Positions 38,791 to 50,965 of a stretch of DNA of 64,000 nucleotides are shown in pieces. The position numbers and the translations under genes are program-made. The DNA is from Proteles cristata cristata (taxonomy: Eukaryota; Chordata; Mammalia; Carnivora; Hyaenidae): positions 310,001 to 374,000 of the forward strand of contig JAESUZ010001282.1 of NCBI GenBank assembly GCA_017311185.1. The letters are read 5' to 3'. The stretch's first letter is position 1, and each line of letters opens with the position of its first letter. The notes under the pieces are model-generated. The model saw nothing but the letters and a program-made list of their open reading frames with translations. It did no database searches and was not told the origin of the DNA.

Positions 38791-39266
38791 TTCTCCTAAG
38801 ATTCCCCCTTTGAAAAACCCACCTTATCGATATTATCAAGTTTGTTCATGCTCCACATTCACCTAAAACTCAGACTTTAGTCACCTCCAGCTTAATGGAT
38901 AAAATGGATTATTACCTGTTATCATTTGCTATTATTATTTAACATTATTTGTAAAAAATAAATTAAAATAAAATAAATTATCTGGGAAGGCTAAATTTGT
39001 GTCCCACGGCAAAATCTCTGGTGGGAATCTGCTTGTGTCAGGCTGAAAGCCCCCCTCCAGCCATTCCCCTCCCCACCCCGGAGTGAACATAAAGGGCTTA
39101 CAGCAAAGGTTGCAGAGCCTGGGGAAGACATGGCCAAGAGGGGCCACCGGCAGTTCTTCACCAAGAGGAATGCAGACGTGGGTGACGTGTGAAGCACCAG
39201 CTTCTTGGAAAGGCATTAGATAGGAAAGTGGAAATAGAGGAGAAATTTCAACCAAAATGGTTTAAA

Positions 39267-39471
39267 AATTTTTTTAATGTTTATTTTTGAGAGAGAGAGA
39301 CAGAGTGTGAGCAGAGGAGGGGCAGAGAGAGAGAGAGACAGAATCCGAAGCAGGCTCCAGGCTCTGAGCTGTCAGCACAGAGCCCTGACTCAGGGCTCGA
39401 ACTCACGAACCACGGGATCATGACCTGAGCTGAAGTCAGATGTTCAACGGATTGAGCCACCGAGGCACCCG
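39267..39471 (-). mobile_element. CAN-SINE, minus orientation
   Basis: Reverse-complement SINE with a near-perfect 19-base duplication (39248-39266 and 39472-39490, one mismatch). Confidence 0.97.
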
Positions 39472-39914
39472 TCAACCAAAATGTTTTAAACATGATGTAG
39501 AAATAATAAATTCCTTCAAAGCCTCCTTACTGCTAACCAGATAAAATCCAAGCACAGCCCAAGAGGCCAAAATAGGCCCGTGCCCACCTTCCAACCACAC
39601 TTCACCTTCTTTCTCTCAGAAGGACACTGCTTTCCAGTGCGCCTGCGCTGATTGGAATCCCTTGAACACACCCTAGGGCTTCACCCTTTTGTGCATTTCT
39701 GCAGGCCTTGCCTATTCTGGAAAGCCCTGGTCCACCTGTCCCACTCATCTGTCAAGACAGAGCAGCAAACCTCCCTGTGAAGGTTTCCCTGGGCCCTCCA
39801 GGATAAAATCCGTCACTTCCTCCTCTGCTCTCTCACAGCAAAATGCCTCCAAGTCAGCACATCCAGGCCTCTGACTGAGCACATTCAACACTACCGAAAA
39901 TACACCTCAGCCCT

Positions 39915-40055
39915 TTCAAGGTAGGAACCGTATTCTATTTCAAATGTCAATTTGCAGCATAAAATACAGCAACTTGGACATAGCAACATCATAAATGCTT
40001 AATAAATGTGGAAGAATAAACAGCTGAATGAGTGAGTGAATGGAACAATGAGTAA
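39915..40055 (+). mobile_element. L2 3' end fragment
   Basis: 'aaggtaggaaccgtattctatttca...tcataaatgcttaataaatgtgg' followed by a TGAATGAGTGAGTGAATGG-like tail, typical of L2 3' ends. Confidence 0.6.
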
Positions 40056-40414
40056 ATGGATAAGTGAGTAAAACAACCATTTGATATTAAATGTGATCTG
40101 AGAGGGTAGAATCGGGCACAACTTCACTGTGCGTGGTGCTAAGTGCTTGAAAAGGGGTGCTGTTATTTTATGACGTGGTTCCCTCTCTCCAAAATGGTCT
40201 GACCTCACACAGATGCATACACATGCACATACTTTTGAGATACAACTTTTTTAAACAATAAAATGGAGAGAGACCAGGCAAGGCATTTTCTAAATCTGCT
40301 TCATAGTTCTAAAGCTTAGCTTTTCAAACCAACTCTAGTCTTCGGCGTTTCCAGCTCACTTGGTCATTAGGCCACATAGATTTTCCTTTCCAAGTGTTTT
40401 TAAGACTCACCAAT

Positions 40415-40636
40415 AAGGGCGCATGGGTGGCTCAGTTGGTTAAGCCTTGACTTCGGCTTAGGTCATGATCTCACGGTTCGTGGGTTCAGGCTCTGCGTGG
40501 GGCTGTGTGCTGGCAGCTAGCTCAGAGCCTGGAGCCTGCTTCAGATTCTGTATCTCCCTCTCAATCTGACCTTCCCCTGCTCACGCTCTCTCTCTCTCTC
40601 TCTCTCAGAAATAAATAAAACATTAAAAAAAAAAAA
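40415..40636 (+). mobile_element. CAN-SINE, full length
   Basis: Slightly diverged head (GGGCGCATGGGTGGCTCAG) and A tail, with a perfect 13-base duplication AAGACTCACCAAT. Confidence 0.97.
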
Positions 40637-40873
40637 AAGACTCACCAATCTTCTTGGGCTCCCTGTACCAATGAGTGGATGACTAAATTACAAAGAAATC
40701 CCACATACAATTTAAGTTTCCTATGAAATACTAATGGGCTTCCAAATTAGCAGGGGAAAAAAGGAAAATATTAAAGCATGTGGCAAGAGATTTTGAACTC
40801 CGCCAAATCCCCAAACATTTAAAAATGGCCAAAATCACTGAATGATCCCCATCTCTAAAACATAAAGAGCCTC

Positions 40874-40985
40874 GGGGCCCCCAGCTGGCTCAGCTGGTGG
40901 AACACGCGACTCTTAGGCCTTGGGATCCTGTGTTCAAGCCCCATGCTGAATGTAGAGCTAACTTTAAAAAATTAAACAAACAAAC
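40874..40985 (+). mobile_element. Short, older CAN-SINE variant
   Basis: tRNA-like head (GGCTCAGCTGGTGGAACACG... GTTCAAGCCCCATG) followed by TGAATGTAGAGCTAACTTTAAAAA, without the felid-specific body. This resembles an older carnivore SINE family. Confidence 0.8.
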
Positions 40986-41177
40986 ATACATACAGCCTCA
41001 CAGCAAAACTCATTGCCCAATGATTCGTCTCTAAATTTACAGCTGAGCATGATGACTTGGTTTGTTTCTTTCCTTGTTACATTGCCACCAAAATCTCAAT
41101 ATTTAAAAAGATTTTTTCTAATATTTGAGGGCGCCTTCCATACAGAGAGAAATCAAGGCCTAAAGACACGGAGGAAG

Positions 41178-41391
41178 GGCACCTGGGTGGCGCAGTCAGT
41201 TAAGCGTTCAACTTCAGCTCAGGTCATGATCTCGGGGTTCATGGGTTTGAGCCCCGCATCGGGCTCTGTGCTGACAGCTCTGGAGTCTGCTTCAGATTGT
41301 GTGTCTCCCGCTCTCTCTCTACCCCTCCCCCATGCACGCTCTGTCTCTCTCTCCCAAAAAATGAATATACATTTAAAAAATAAAAAAATAA
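41178..41391 (+). mobile_element. CAN-SINE, full length
   Basis: Standard SINE with a 16-base duplication containing one mismatch (41162-41177 and 41392-41407). Confidence 0.97.
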
Positions 41392-41407
41392 AAAGACACA
41401 GAGGAAG

Positions 41408-43768
41408 ATCCCATGATCCTACAGCAGCAACAAGTCACCACTTCAGCAAAAGAATTTAAAACGTCCAACCTAAAACTAAGGGAGAAAACACCGTCATTCA
41501 TTTGGCAGTCACTTTGTTCTGGCAAACTTCCTACTTGCTAAAGTGGAATGCCCACTTTATAATGATCATAATGGATTGAAAGCCGTAAAATTAGATTCTG
41601 GCTGGCAATAAGCTCTTTATTACTTGCCTTTACCACAGGGTGCCTCCATTCTCAGATCTTGCCTTAAGGAAGATGCATCCAACAACTCTAAGGTATGTAA
41701 AAATAGGATACTAAATGAAGACAAATGGATCTGCATTTCTATATAGATCTGTCTCCTTAAGATACAGTTTGGTATGAATACAAAGCCACCATTGAGCAAT
41801 GAGCATGTAAAAATCACACCTGTTAATTTATCAAGGACAGATCAAATAAATTCCATGGCAGGAATAAAGTATTACAACAAAGATAAATAGAAAACATGGT
41901 AACAAGAGAAGAATGATTGGAAATGAATGTAAGTGTGAATGCCACCATATTAATCAGAGAGAAATATCAAATGCATATAATCAATGCACTTTAAGCAAAG
42001 GGTAGGAACACAAGATAAGAACTATGTTTTGTAAATGTGAGTACTGTCATGGAGATATTGGGTTCAAGGATTAAGTACACTGGGTAAACACAGTATTATT
42101 AAGGTCCTAGAAAATAGCATACTTTATGTGGGATAGGAATGGCTGCTCTCTAAATCCAACTAAGGTTTTTCAGCAATATTAAAAGCCATAAAATAGACAA
42201 ATCAAGACACACAAGAACCCTCTCATTAGGAGGTGGAAGAGCTCAGAATTGACAATATATTGCAGCCCTGTTGATATTTCATGTCAATACATTCTGGTTA
42301 GCAGGTTATTTGAGCAATGACTTCAGAGGAAGCTGGCCATGTGTCTCTGTAAATGGGGTCCTGTAGAAGAGCAATCGGGAAACATCCATTTCACACTACG
42401 TTCATAGAATTTGGGTCATTTTAAATTCTTTATGTGCCAGACCTCAGGACTGAGTGTGAATAAGCATGGTACCCTTCCTTTGATTGAATGAACAGCAATG
42501 CTTTCCCTGGTCTGGCCTGGAACGTCACACACACTTCCATCAACATTGTGTCCCAGCACCTCAGAGATGTATCTAGGGAGAGGGCATGCATCCCAGCCCT
42601 CCGCATGCCAGTGTCTGTCCAGAGTTTTACTCAACTCTGATCTACGAGAGCTGTGCAAAACACGAAAGACACACATTTGCTCAACTCTTTCAAATTATTC
42701 CTATGTCCCACATCACTCTTACCTATCACTCAGAGACCTTTAAATGCCATTTTTTCCCACCAAGTCTTTTGTCTCATTTGTTGGATTTCTTATTAGACCC
42801 TTTATCACTTATGTACTATAAACTATCTGAGTCATTATTTTCCCACCAAGAAGTGTGAGGGGGAGAAGGAGGGAAGGCATGGTGTGGTGGAGAATATATT
42901 ATCATTGCATTAATTCCCAGCCATCTTCACTCAAAATAGAAATAAGTGGAGCTGTCATTGGGAGGTGGATAGAGTAGGATCCCAAGTGATGCATCTGGCT
43001 GAGCTCAAGGAAGAACCCGAGGAAGAATGAAATCAGGGCTGGGATTAAGGGAAAGGGGAGGAAGGTCTCAACTCCCTTCCCATGGGAACTAAGAGGCAAG
43101 GGAAACTGACATGGAGTAAACTCTGCACTCAGAACGCTCAACGTCGGCTGCGTATCTCCCTCACAGCTGCAGCAGGAAAATGTTGGGAAGTATCAGAAGT
43201 AAGAGCAGCTGGTCACAAAACACATTTCTAATCGTCTTTTTTCTATTTATATATGTATATTGGGATTTTACAATAACGTGTTCCAATAATGATTTCAGGA
43301 CAAGTAAGACACGCGTTACAAATGTACACATAATACGTCCTGAGGATTGCTCCATCATTCTAAAGTTGCACATACCCATTCTTCACCAAAGGCCAGTGAG
43401 TGCCTGAAAGAAGGGAGAGAGAGAAAAGAGATGGGAAGAGAACTTAGGGAGTTGATTTCAGATGTGATATTTATTGACACTTCGAATATAAAAGGTAGTT
43501 CTGCTTTCCTTAGATTCACGATATTTATCCCTTCAAGATGTCCAAATTGAATGTATTAATTTGATTAAAAATCTTATGTGTGGCTTCCTCTAGATTCAGG
43601 ATATTTTCAAGACAATTGTGAGTGACTTTCTTTGAAATCTATCAAAGATAAGTCCCCTAAAAAAGTAAAACAAAAAAAAATCAATATTGATGTCCTGGGC
43701 AAAAAAAAAAATGCATTAAAAGTTATTTACACAATTAATTCATAATATGAATTCATAAAATTTTCTTA
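41408..43768. other. Unique upstream block
   Basis: AT-rich intronic sequence without recognised repeats or coding signal. Confidence 0.65.
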
Positions 43769-43786
43769 GAAAAACCTTCAGCGGGC

Positions 43787-44020
43787 GGGGCGCCTGGGTG
43801 GCTCAGTTGGTTAAGTGTGCGACTTGGGCTTAGGTCATGATCTCACAGTTCGTGGGTTCGACCTCTGTGTCAGATTCTGTGCTCACAGCTAGCTCAGAGC
43901 CTGGAGCCTGTTTCAGATTCTGTGTCTCCCTCTCTCTCTGACCCTCCCCTGTTCATTCTCTCTCTCTCTCTCTCTCAGAAATAAATAAGACATAAAAAAA
44001 GAAAGAAAGAAGAAAAGAAA
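43787..44020 (+). mobile_element. CAN-SINE, full length
   Basis: GGGGCGCCTGGGTGGCTCAG head, CT tract and GAAA-rich tail. GAAAAACCTTC flanks at 43769-43779 and 44021-44031, with a short GC-rich filler before the head. Confidence 0.96.
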
Positions 44021-44201
44021 GAAAAACCTTCTGGGTTTTTATTTTCTTCTTTTAAAGAAGTTCTTGGAGTTTGGTTGACTAATTTGTCCACCCTTTGCTT
44101 TACTGAATCATCTTAACATCTCCAAGAATTAAAAACAGTACCCCAAGTAGGACAAAAAGAAATACACTGAATTAACCTAAAGACCAAAGACTGTTTGCTT
44201 T

Positions 44202-44430
44202 GGGCACCTGGGTGGCTCAGTCAGTTGGTTAAGCTTCCAACTTCGGCTCAGGTTATGATCTCACAGTTTGTGAGTTCGAGCCCCACGTGGGGCTCTGCTC
44301 AGTGCAGAGCCTGCTTCAGATCCTCTGTCCTCCATCCTCCCACCCCTCCCCCCGGCCCCAACTGCCTGCCCTTCCCCTGCTTGTGCACACACGCTCTTTC
44401 TCAAAGAGAAATAACCATTAAAAAATATGG
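44202..44430 (+). mobile_element. CAN-SINE, diverged body
   Basis: Head GGGCACCTGGGTGGCTCAG with an extra 'ttgg', a shortened body and a C-rich instead of CT-rich stretch. Tail ATTAAAAAA; flanks are only approximately duplicated. Confidence 0.9.
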
Positions 44431-44634
44431 TTTGTTTTGCTTTAATTATAATACAAGAGGTAAGAGAAAAGTATTATGTTCCCATTCAGAGATGAGGGAA
44501 TTAATATCCATTTAGCATAATGAGATTTTCAGGTCTGCATTCTTCACAAATTACACACATAGTGGCTGCTTTCTGCTGCCTTTTCCTGGTGACTATTATT
44601 CATAGATCCTGCTCAAGGTCCAGCCCCAGGTTTA

Positions 44635-44890
44635 ATATGCAGCTAATAGGAGCTCAAATTGGGGTCTACAACTTACTAACAGTGCAACTTTATGTTCAAC
44701 TATAAACTATATGGAGCTCGACTCCCTCTTCGATAAAATGGACTTAATAATAACTTATAAGATTTTTTGGTTAAGATTTAAAGATTATATGTATATATAA
44801 TATCTATTATATATATATAATAAATATATATCTATTATATATACAATATCTAACAGTGTCTGGTTCAAAATAAATAATAAATGGCAATTT
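44635..44890 (+). mobile_element. Decayed MIR with internal TA expansion
   Basis: 'cgactccctcttcgataaaatggacttaataataacttataag' plus 'cagtgtctggttcaaaataaataataaatgg' are consistent with forward MIR sequence around a TA-rich expansion. Confidence 0.5.
44786..44870. repeat. (TA)n-rich tract within a probable MIR remnant
   Basis: Imperfect TATATA/ATATCTATT repeats. The flanks ('aaaatggacttaataataacttataag' before, 'cagtgtctggttcaaaataaataataaatgg' after) read like the two halves of a decayed + strand MIR, so the TA expansion seems to have grown inside it. Confidence 0.7.
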
Positions 44891-45154
44891 CTTTCAGGTT
44901 CAAAATTTTAAAATCGCACTCCAAACCAGACTTAGAACTCAGGTATCCTCAACTGTCTAAGTCCACTCTATGGACTTAGAGCATTTTTCGATAAGTATCA
45001 AAAGAAAAATACTTATCACGGTGGGCAATGTTGAAGGACCACTTAACACAAATGAATATCTAGGCCATATATTAAGAAATACATAGGTGGCCTATGTATT
45101 AAAATATATATGTTTATTAAGAATGCCAGGATAATAGGATAAGAAAAAATCTTT

Positions 45155-45254
45155 ACTTATTTACTTAAGTAAACTCTGCCCCACGTGGGGCTCAAATTCT
45201 CTGTCTGAGATCAAGAGTCACATGCTCTACCAACTGAGTCAGCCAGGCACCCCA
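45155..45254 (-). mobile_element. Short, older CAN-SINE variant inside L1
   Basis: Reverse complement of the same short family as 40874 (CCCCACGTGGGGCTCAAATTC... CAACTGAGTCAGCCAGGCACCCC). ATAAGAAAAAATCTTT-like flanks on both sides show it inserted into the L1. Confidence 0.85.
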
Positions 45255-45731
45255 GAATAAGAAAAATCTTTTAAGAAATAGTACTGGGACAGTGAGCTAT
45301 ATATATGCAAAAGAAAGAAATTGGACCCCTTACTTTACACTATACACAAAAGTACCTCAAAGTGGAAGATAGACCTAAATGTAATAACTAAAGCTATAAA
45401 GCTTTTACAAGAAAACATAAGAGTAAATCTTTATAACCTAGAGATACAAAAGAAAAAATACATATATTGAGCTATCATAATGAAAAATGTTTAGAAAAAC
45501 ATCCAAAACGGGAAAGACGACCCATATTAAAGGAAAAAATATCTGCAACATATATAACTGATAAGGAGGAACTTGTATTCAGACTATATGGAACTCTTAT
45601 AATTCGATTGTTAAAAGACAATCCAATTTTAAAAAACTGGCAAAGTTTTAAACAGACATTTCTCCAAATACAAATGGCCAATAAGCAGGTGAAAAAATGC
45701 TCAAGATCATTAATCATTAAGAAACTCAAAT

Positions 45732-45959
45732 TGGGGCACCTGAGTGGCTCAGTCAGTAAAACGCCTGACATCAGCTCAGGTTATGATCTCCTGGTTCATG
45801 AGTTTGAGCCCACATTGGACTCTGTGCTGACAGCTCAGAGCCTGAAGCCTGCTTTGGATTCTGTGTCTCCCTCTCTCTCTGCCCCTCCCCCACTTGTGCT
45901 CGCTCGCTTGCTCTCTGTCTGTCTCTCAAAAATAAATAAACATTAAAAATTTTTTTAAA
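45732..45959 (+). mobile_element. CAN-SINE inserted in L1 ORF2 remnant
   Basis: Standard SINE flanked by GAAACTCAAAT and GAAAATCAAAT. It splits the L1 ORF2 end, so the + strand frame at 45467-45946 is a chimera of L1 and SINE and not a gene. Confidence 0.96.
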
Positions 45960-47204
45960 GAAAATCAAATCAAAACCACAAACATGTATACATGAACGTT
46001 CGTAGCAGCATTATTTATAACAGACATAAAGTGAAGACAACGATCTATCAAATGATGGGTAAATAAAATGTAACATATCCATATAATAGAATATTATTCA
46101 GTGATGAGAAAGAATCAAGTACTAACAAATACTACAACATGGATAACTCTCGAAAGTAGTCAAAGAAGTCAGTCATAAAAGGCCATGTATTGTAAGATTG
46201 CATTTATAAGAGAAGGCCAGAATGGACAAATTTATAGACAAAAGTTACACCAGTAATGCAGAGGGGTGGCAGGGATGAGGGAGAATGCGACTGACTGCTA
46301 ATGGGTATGGGATTCCTTTAGGAGAAACAAAAATGTTCTAAAATTAAATTTGGGGGATGTCTGTACAATATCGTGAATGTATTTTAAAACCTTACATTTT
46401 TTTAAATGGGTGAGTTGTGTAGTATGTGAATTATATCCCAATGAAGTTCACCTCAAAGCTGTCTAAAAAAGAAAAAATAAAAAAACTCTGCTTTTCCAGA
46501 GGTGAAGTCAAGACAAATAAAAGAGAGAAAGAATTTCCTATCATCCAGTAAAGCCTACCCAGTGGAGTCAATGAACATCATCTCAAGACCATTTGCTTAA
46601 CCAAAGTTCAGTGGAAAAACATCTAACATTTCCATGACCTTCTTTTCTAAACTTCCTAAGTGTCTCAGAGAGAGGCTGCCCGGGGAAACTCCAAATGGAA
46701 CCTAAAAATATTATCTCCTGGCTTTATAAACATCAGGAACGCTAATGAAGTGAGGAGCAGCAGACCTAACGAATGGAACATTTCATTCAGGTTGGGAGGC
46801 CCGGGCAGAGACTAAACTCATCTCCGAAGGCAGTCAGGAAGGCCCAGATTAGGGCCAGGGAGGTGAAAATCAACACAGGGTGAAGAAGGAAAGAATAACA
46901 GTGAACGAGGATACATAAAGCAGAGCAAGAGTGACCACTATTCTAAACATCAGTAAAACAACCCCTGTTCAAATCAAACTCTCCATCCTCATTCTGCTGA
47001 CCAAGTTTGGACAAATGAGTGCTGCTCAAAGGCAAACACCCTGGATATTCACTTTCACGTAATTTGCAGAGAGGCCAAAGGGGAAGCAGGTTGCCTTGGT
47101 GTCTCCTTACTCTGGTGTAGAGCAGGAGTATTCTCCTTACAATCCCCACTCTCCGGGTGCTCCTTTGACTGCCCAGTGTGGTTACGTCAGTCTTAGCCTC
47201 CCAT

Positions 47205-47310
47205 CGAGGTTATGTTGACGCTCCTTGAGCACAAGTGTGCCGCTTTCCTTTGAGTGCCCAATACCTCATGCAGAATAAGGGCTCGACAAATATATGGTGA
47301 TTGATCAGAG
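47205..47310 (+). mobile_element. L2 3' end fragment
   Basis: 'gctccttgagcacaagtgtgccgc...gagtgcccaatacctcatgcagaataagggctcgacaaatat' resembles the L2 3' end. Confidence 0.6.
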
Positions 47311-47719
47311 ACAGAATAAAAGTTCTCTAATGTAACCAAGACCCCAAACCACTCAAAAACCTTGAATTACCTCTGGTCCAATTGAGGACCAAGGTGCTAA
47401 CCACCGCACCTGGAGTTATGATGAGCTTAGACAATCGGGATACATATATCTCTCACATCCTCTGCTCTGTGGTGGGTACTGGGGCTAAGCATTGAGGAGA
47501 TGGAAATAAATGGTAAATTCCCTTGGCCTTACAGGGAAAAACACCAAATACAAAGAGCCTCGTGGAACAATCTTTGGATTTTGTTCTGAGAAGCTTGGGG
47601 ACTTATTTGTTTTGTTTTGTTTGTTTGTTCGTTTGTTTTTTAATTTAGTAACTTCTGAACTAATTTTAAAATCCTGGGTAGTTTTGATCTTCCTGACAGA
47701 TGGATCTCATAACCCTGTT

Positions 47720-47935
47720 TTATTTATCCAACAGACCTTAACTGAGTGCCTATCTTAATTCAGGCACTCTACTAGGTACTAGGAACAGCACAAGGACAAA
47801 AGCCTATCCTCAAGGTGCATATAGACTAACAGGAGAGGCATAAACCAGTAATGGCAATACAGTGAGGTAATCTCTACAATCCAGTAACTCACCAGTACAG
47901 GGGGAATGCAACTGGGGCTGGAACTAATAGACTGA
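47720..47935 (+). mobile_element. Ancient interspersed repeat, family not certain
   Basis: 'tttatttatccaacagaccttaactgagtgcctatcttaattcaggcactctactaggtactaggaac' matches a widespread old mammalian repeat ('...gcctactatgtgccaggcactgttctagg...'). I cannot assign the family by eye. Confidence 0.5.
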
Positions 47936-47937
47936 CC

Positions 47938-47980
47938 ATGATAATAATAATAATTAATAATAATAATAATAACAGTAATA
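47938..47980. repeat. (TAA)n microsatellite
   Basis: Trinucleotide TAA units with one interruption (TAATTAA). Confidence 0.92.
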
Positions 47981-49736
47981 ATCCTTATAAATTCAAGACG
48001 TATTTAGAATATAAGATTGACCAGACTTGTACCCAACTTAATATGAAGATATAGTGGTCATCTGTTGTTTCCGTATCCCTGTACTTTTCCTCTCTTCTTC
48101 CAGTACAGGACCCCTCCCACTGCCCTTCTAGAAAACACAACACAGGAGCCAAAAAGAGAGAAGAAAGAGAAGGAGAAAGAGAAAGAGGAGGACAAGGGAC
48201 TTGACAAGGTTATTGATTTCCGTAGGCTGGCTCTTCTGGACTTCTCAGTTCTGTAAGTCAAGAAATTCCCTCTTAAATTTCAGCTAGTTGAGCTAGATTT
48301 CTGCCACTTGCAAACAAAAAGAGCCTTAGGCAGAAAGGAGGGCATCAGTACTAACTAGTTTTCAAGGGTGGTGACTGGTAGATCGCTTGACTTCTGCCAA
48401 GATGGGACGGAGAGTATGGGTTAGGTTACAGAGGCAGGAGAGAAAGTGATGAGCTCAGGTGTAACTTTGAGGTAACTGTATGATATCCAGGTGAACTATT
48501 CATAGGAAAAAATATCCAGGGAATAGACTTTAACACTAACCATTAACTCATGAAAACAAAGTACCCTTTCCTCCTAACAATTCTTTAACTCACACATTTT
48601 CTTTAAAGGGATGTATTATTTGTATAATAATTATTGCAAAGAAAACAAGCAGGGCATATATGCTCATGGCAAAATACTAGCACACAGGCAGAAAGAAGGA
48701 AATGATTATGGGTTTAAAGCAACCCAAACTACACACAGTCTCTCTTGCTTTCCTCTTGCTTTTCGCGTTGGTTAGAGGGAGGGAAGAATGATTAATTTCC
48801 ATCTGCCCACCTGCCTCAATATTGGGAAAGATGGGGAGTGAAAAGATTACATAAGTGATCGATAGCAATGGGAAGCATGCGGAATTACATTTCAAACCTT
48901 CTGCCCTTTGCCCCCAAATCTTATTGGGTGAGTTCTCATAAGAGCATGCCTCGCTGAGTCCCTTTTTTGCTTCACTCACTGAAGAAACTCTAAAAGATTA
49001 TTCTCGAAGTCAATAGCTTTCTTCTCATGCCTGACCTGCTCTTTCCCACTTGATAGCTTCCTAAAACATTCCCTTGAAGTTGCCTTAAAAGGTTTCCAAA
49101 TTTTTGTCTTACATGATAGAAGTGGAAGGGTAGTAAAAACTTACTCAACCTACTTCAGAAATATCCTGAAAGATATTTGAGAAGATAGGCAATTCACAAA
49201 CTCTTGTGGTAATAGATTTCAGAGTTAAATTTCACCGCAGCTCATCTAAATCCCCCTATTCCCATTTTTTTCCCCATTTTTTCCCCTCAGCCTCCAATGG
49301 ATCTAAAGAACATCTGGTAAGTCCCTGATGGTACTTTATGAAGAGTTAAGTCTGCATGGTTTTTAATCTTAATTGATTTTATACTTAGTTCCAACTCACT
49401 GCTTACCTGAAGCTCGATTTCTATGAAAGGCAATGAAAAATTTGAAGAGGAAAAGTAATTCAAGCCAGGGAAGATGAGTGTTCACTTGATACAGCACTTG
49501 ATGGCATAGCACCGGTAAGGTTGAAAATGTCCTAATTGTGGAAACCACCCTAAGTGTTTATAGGAAAGCTGTTTTCCTTATATGTTTCACAACTTAAAGT
49601 TTTTAAGTGTTCTTTGATATAAAAATAATAGGTAGAGAGCAAAACTAGGGTTCCTTCATTTCCATTAAAACTTGTGAGAGCAGGAAGAAATTTTGAAAGG
49701 GCAGATAGAAAAGTGACTAATTGTTTGCTGAAAAAA

Positions 49737-49772
49737 ATACATATGTATACATACATATATATACATATATGG
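49737..49772. repeat. AT-rich ATAC/ATAT simple repeat
   Basis: Degenerate ATACATATGTATACATAC-type repeat, partly self-complementary. Confidence 0.8.
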
Positions 49773-49984
49773 AATTTCTCTCCTCCGTAGCGCAGTCAGT
49801 AGGGCTGGGAGAGGCAGGCTGCCCCTGGGGAAATGTGGATAAACACACTGAGGCCAGAAGCCCCATCTCTGAGCCCCTCACCCCTGCCTGCTCCCAATTC
49901 TGCTCAGAGACATTTCCATTCCATTCTTTTCCAAGGCTCCCCCTCTCCTGTCTCCAGAGCAGCAGCCCCGAATCACATTGAGTT

Positions 49985-50280
49985 TAAAATAAAGAAATGC
50001 TTTTCCTAAAGAATTCGCACACAAATAATCTCATTACCCCAGCGCTTGGGTTTATACAGCAGACGTCTTCTGCAGGGGGGGAGAAAAGCACTCTACACTC
50101 ACTTACATGGAACAGCTGCAAGGAGAAAAATGGTATTTAATTCATTGTGAAATATTCAACAATGGCTACACTGCACTTTTAAAAGCCTTTTGATAGTAAA
50201 ACCCACAGAGAACAGCCCATCCTGTGTGCTGAAAAGCAGCTTCCCTACAATTAGTCCCTCTATTCAGAGGTCTGAGAAGT
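49985..50280. promoter_or_regulatory. Candidate conserved non-coding element
   Basis: Repeat-free block with AACAGCTGCAAGG, TTAATTCATTGTG, ATTCAACAATGG (SOX-like ACAATGG) and ACCCACAG. The texture resembles mammalian enhancers; needs cross-species alignment. Confidence 0.25.
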
Positions 50281-50734
50281 CTGTGTAAACTTCAGCACGT
50301 GCTATGTACACTGTGGATAGCTTCAAGGGTATAACCTTTCACAAACTTCTTAGGGTTTAGTCTTGCTCAGCGAGTCTGTCTGCACCAAACGCTAGTTGGT
50401 GGAGAAGGAGAAAGGGGGCAAAGGGAGTGTGACGCTTAGGTGACAGACCCTAAGTGAATGCCCAGCAAAGGAAAACCCATACTCCCAAGAGCCTTCGCAG
50501 ATGACTGCGATCCTTCATGCCCAATGTCAGACTAAAAGGAACCAGAGGGTCGGTCCAAAAAGATAGGCTACCCAGGCTCATTTTCTCTATTCAGCTCCAA
50601 GACGTCCATGGGTCTCTGGTTTGTGGGTAAACTAGGAAAGTTTATATTCTCTTATCCAATAGGGAGAACATCAGCCACTAGACATTAGGCAACAGTAAAT
50701 ACCTAAGTAACATTTTGGAGGCAGGCCAAGTTTG

Positions 50735-50965
50735 CCTCATGGTTCAGAGCATGAGCTTTAGATAGGATGCCAGTTTAAATGACCCTCTCCCCACCTCCCA
50801 GAATTAGTTAGACTTCTTTGGGGAAGTAAAGTTACCTCTTTGAGCCTCATTCATCTCATCTGCAAAATGGGTCGTAAGATCACCCTCATAGGAAAGTCTG
50901 AAGAGTGAAATCACCACATATGTGTGATTCTTAGCATACAGAAAGCATTAAATGAATGGCAATTA
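50735..50965 (+). mobile_element. MIR fragment
   Basis: 'atggttcagagcatgagctttagata' and 'ttacctctttgagcctcattcatctcatctgcaaaatggg' read as forward MIR. Confidence 0.75.

Larger units (their letters stand above)
35338..39247. other. Unique upstream block
   Basis: About 3.9 kb with one MIR. The stretch 37500-38270 is not recognisably repetitive and retains several CpGs (near 37733-37782 and 37995). I do not recognise a gene in it. Confidence 0.65.
45080..46460 (+). mobile_element. Ancient L1 (L1M type) 3' end, broken by two SINEs
   Basis: The segments 45080-45138, 45270-45731 and 45960-46460 read as a decayed L1 in + orientation. The second contains the C-terminal part of ORF2; its translation includes QMANKQVKKCSRSLIIKK, like the conserved L1 ORF2 tail. 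The third starts 'tcaaatcaaaaccaca' and ends in the L1M 3' UTR ('ctaatgggtatgg...gtgagttgtgtagtatgtgaatta'). Sequence between the ORF2 tail and the 3' UTR is partly deleted. Stop codons and frame breaks make it inactive. Confidence 0.85.

Noticed and set aside
41013..41459. 148-codon + strand frame and similar 'VAQSVKRLTSAQVMISWFV' frames elsewhere
   Set aside because: The recurring peptide is the translation of the CAN-SINE head; it appears at many SINEs in the window.
45467..45946. 159-codon + strand frame with retrotransposon similarity
   Set aside because: A chimera of a dead L1 ORF2 tail and an inserted SINE; treated as repeats, not a gene.
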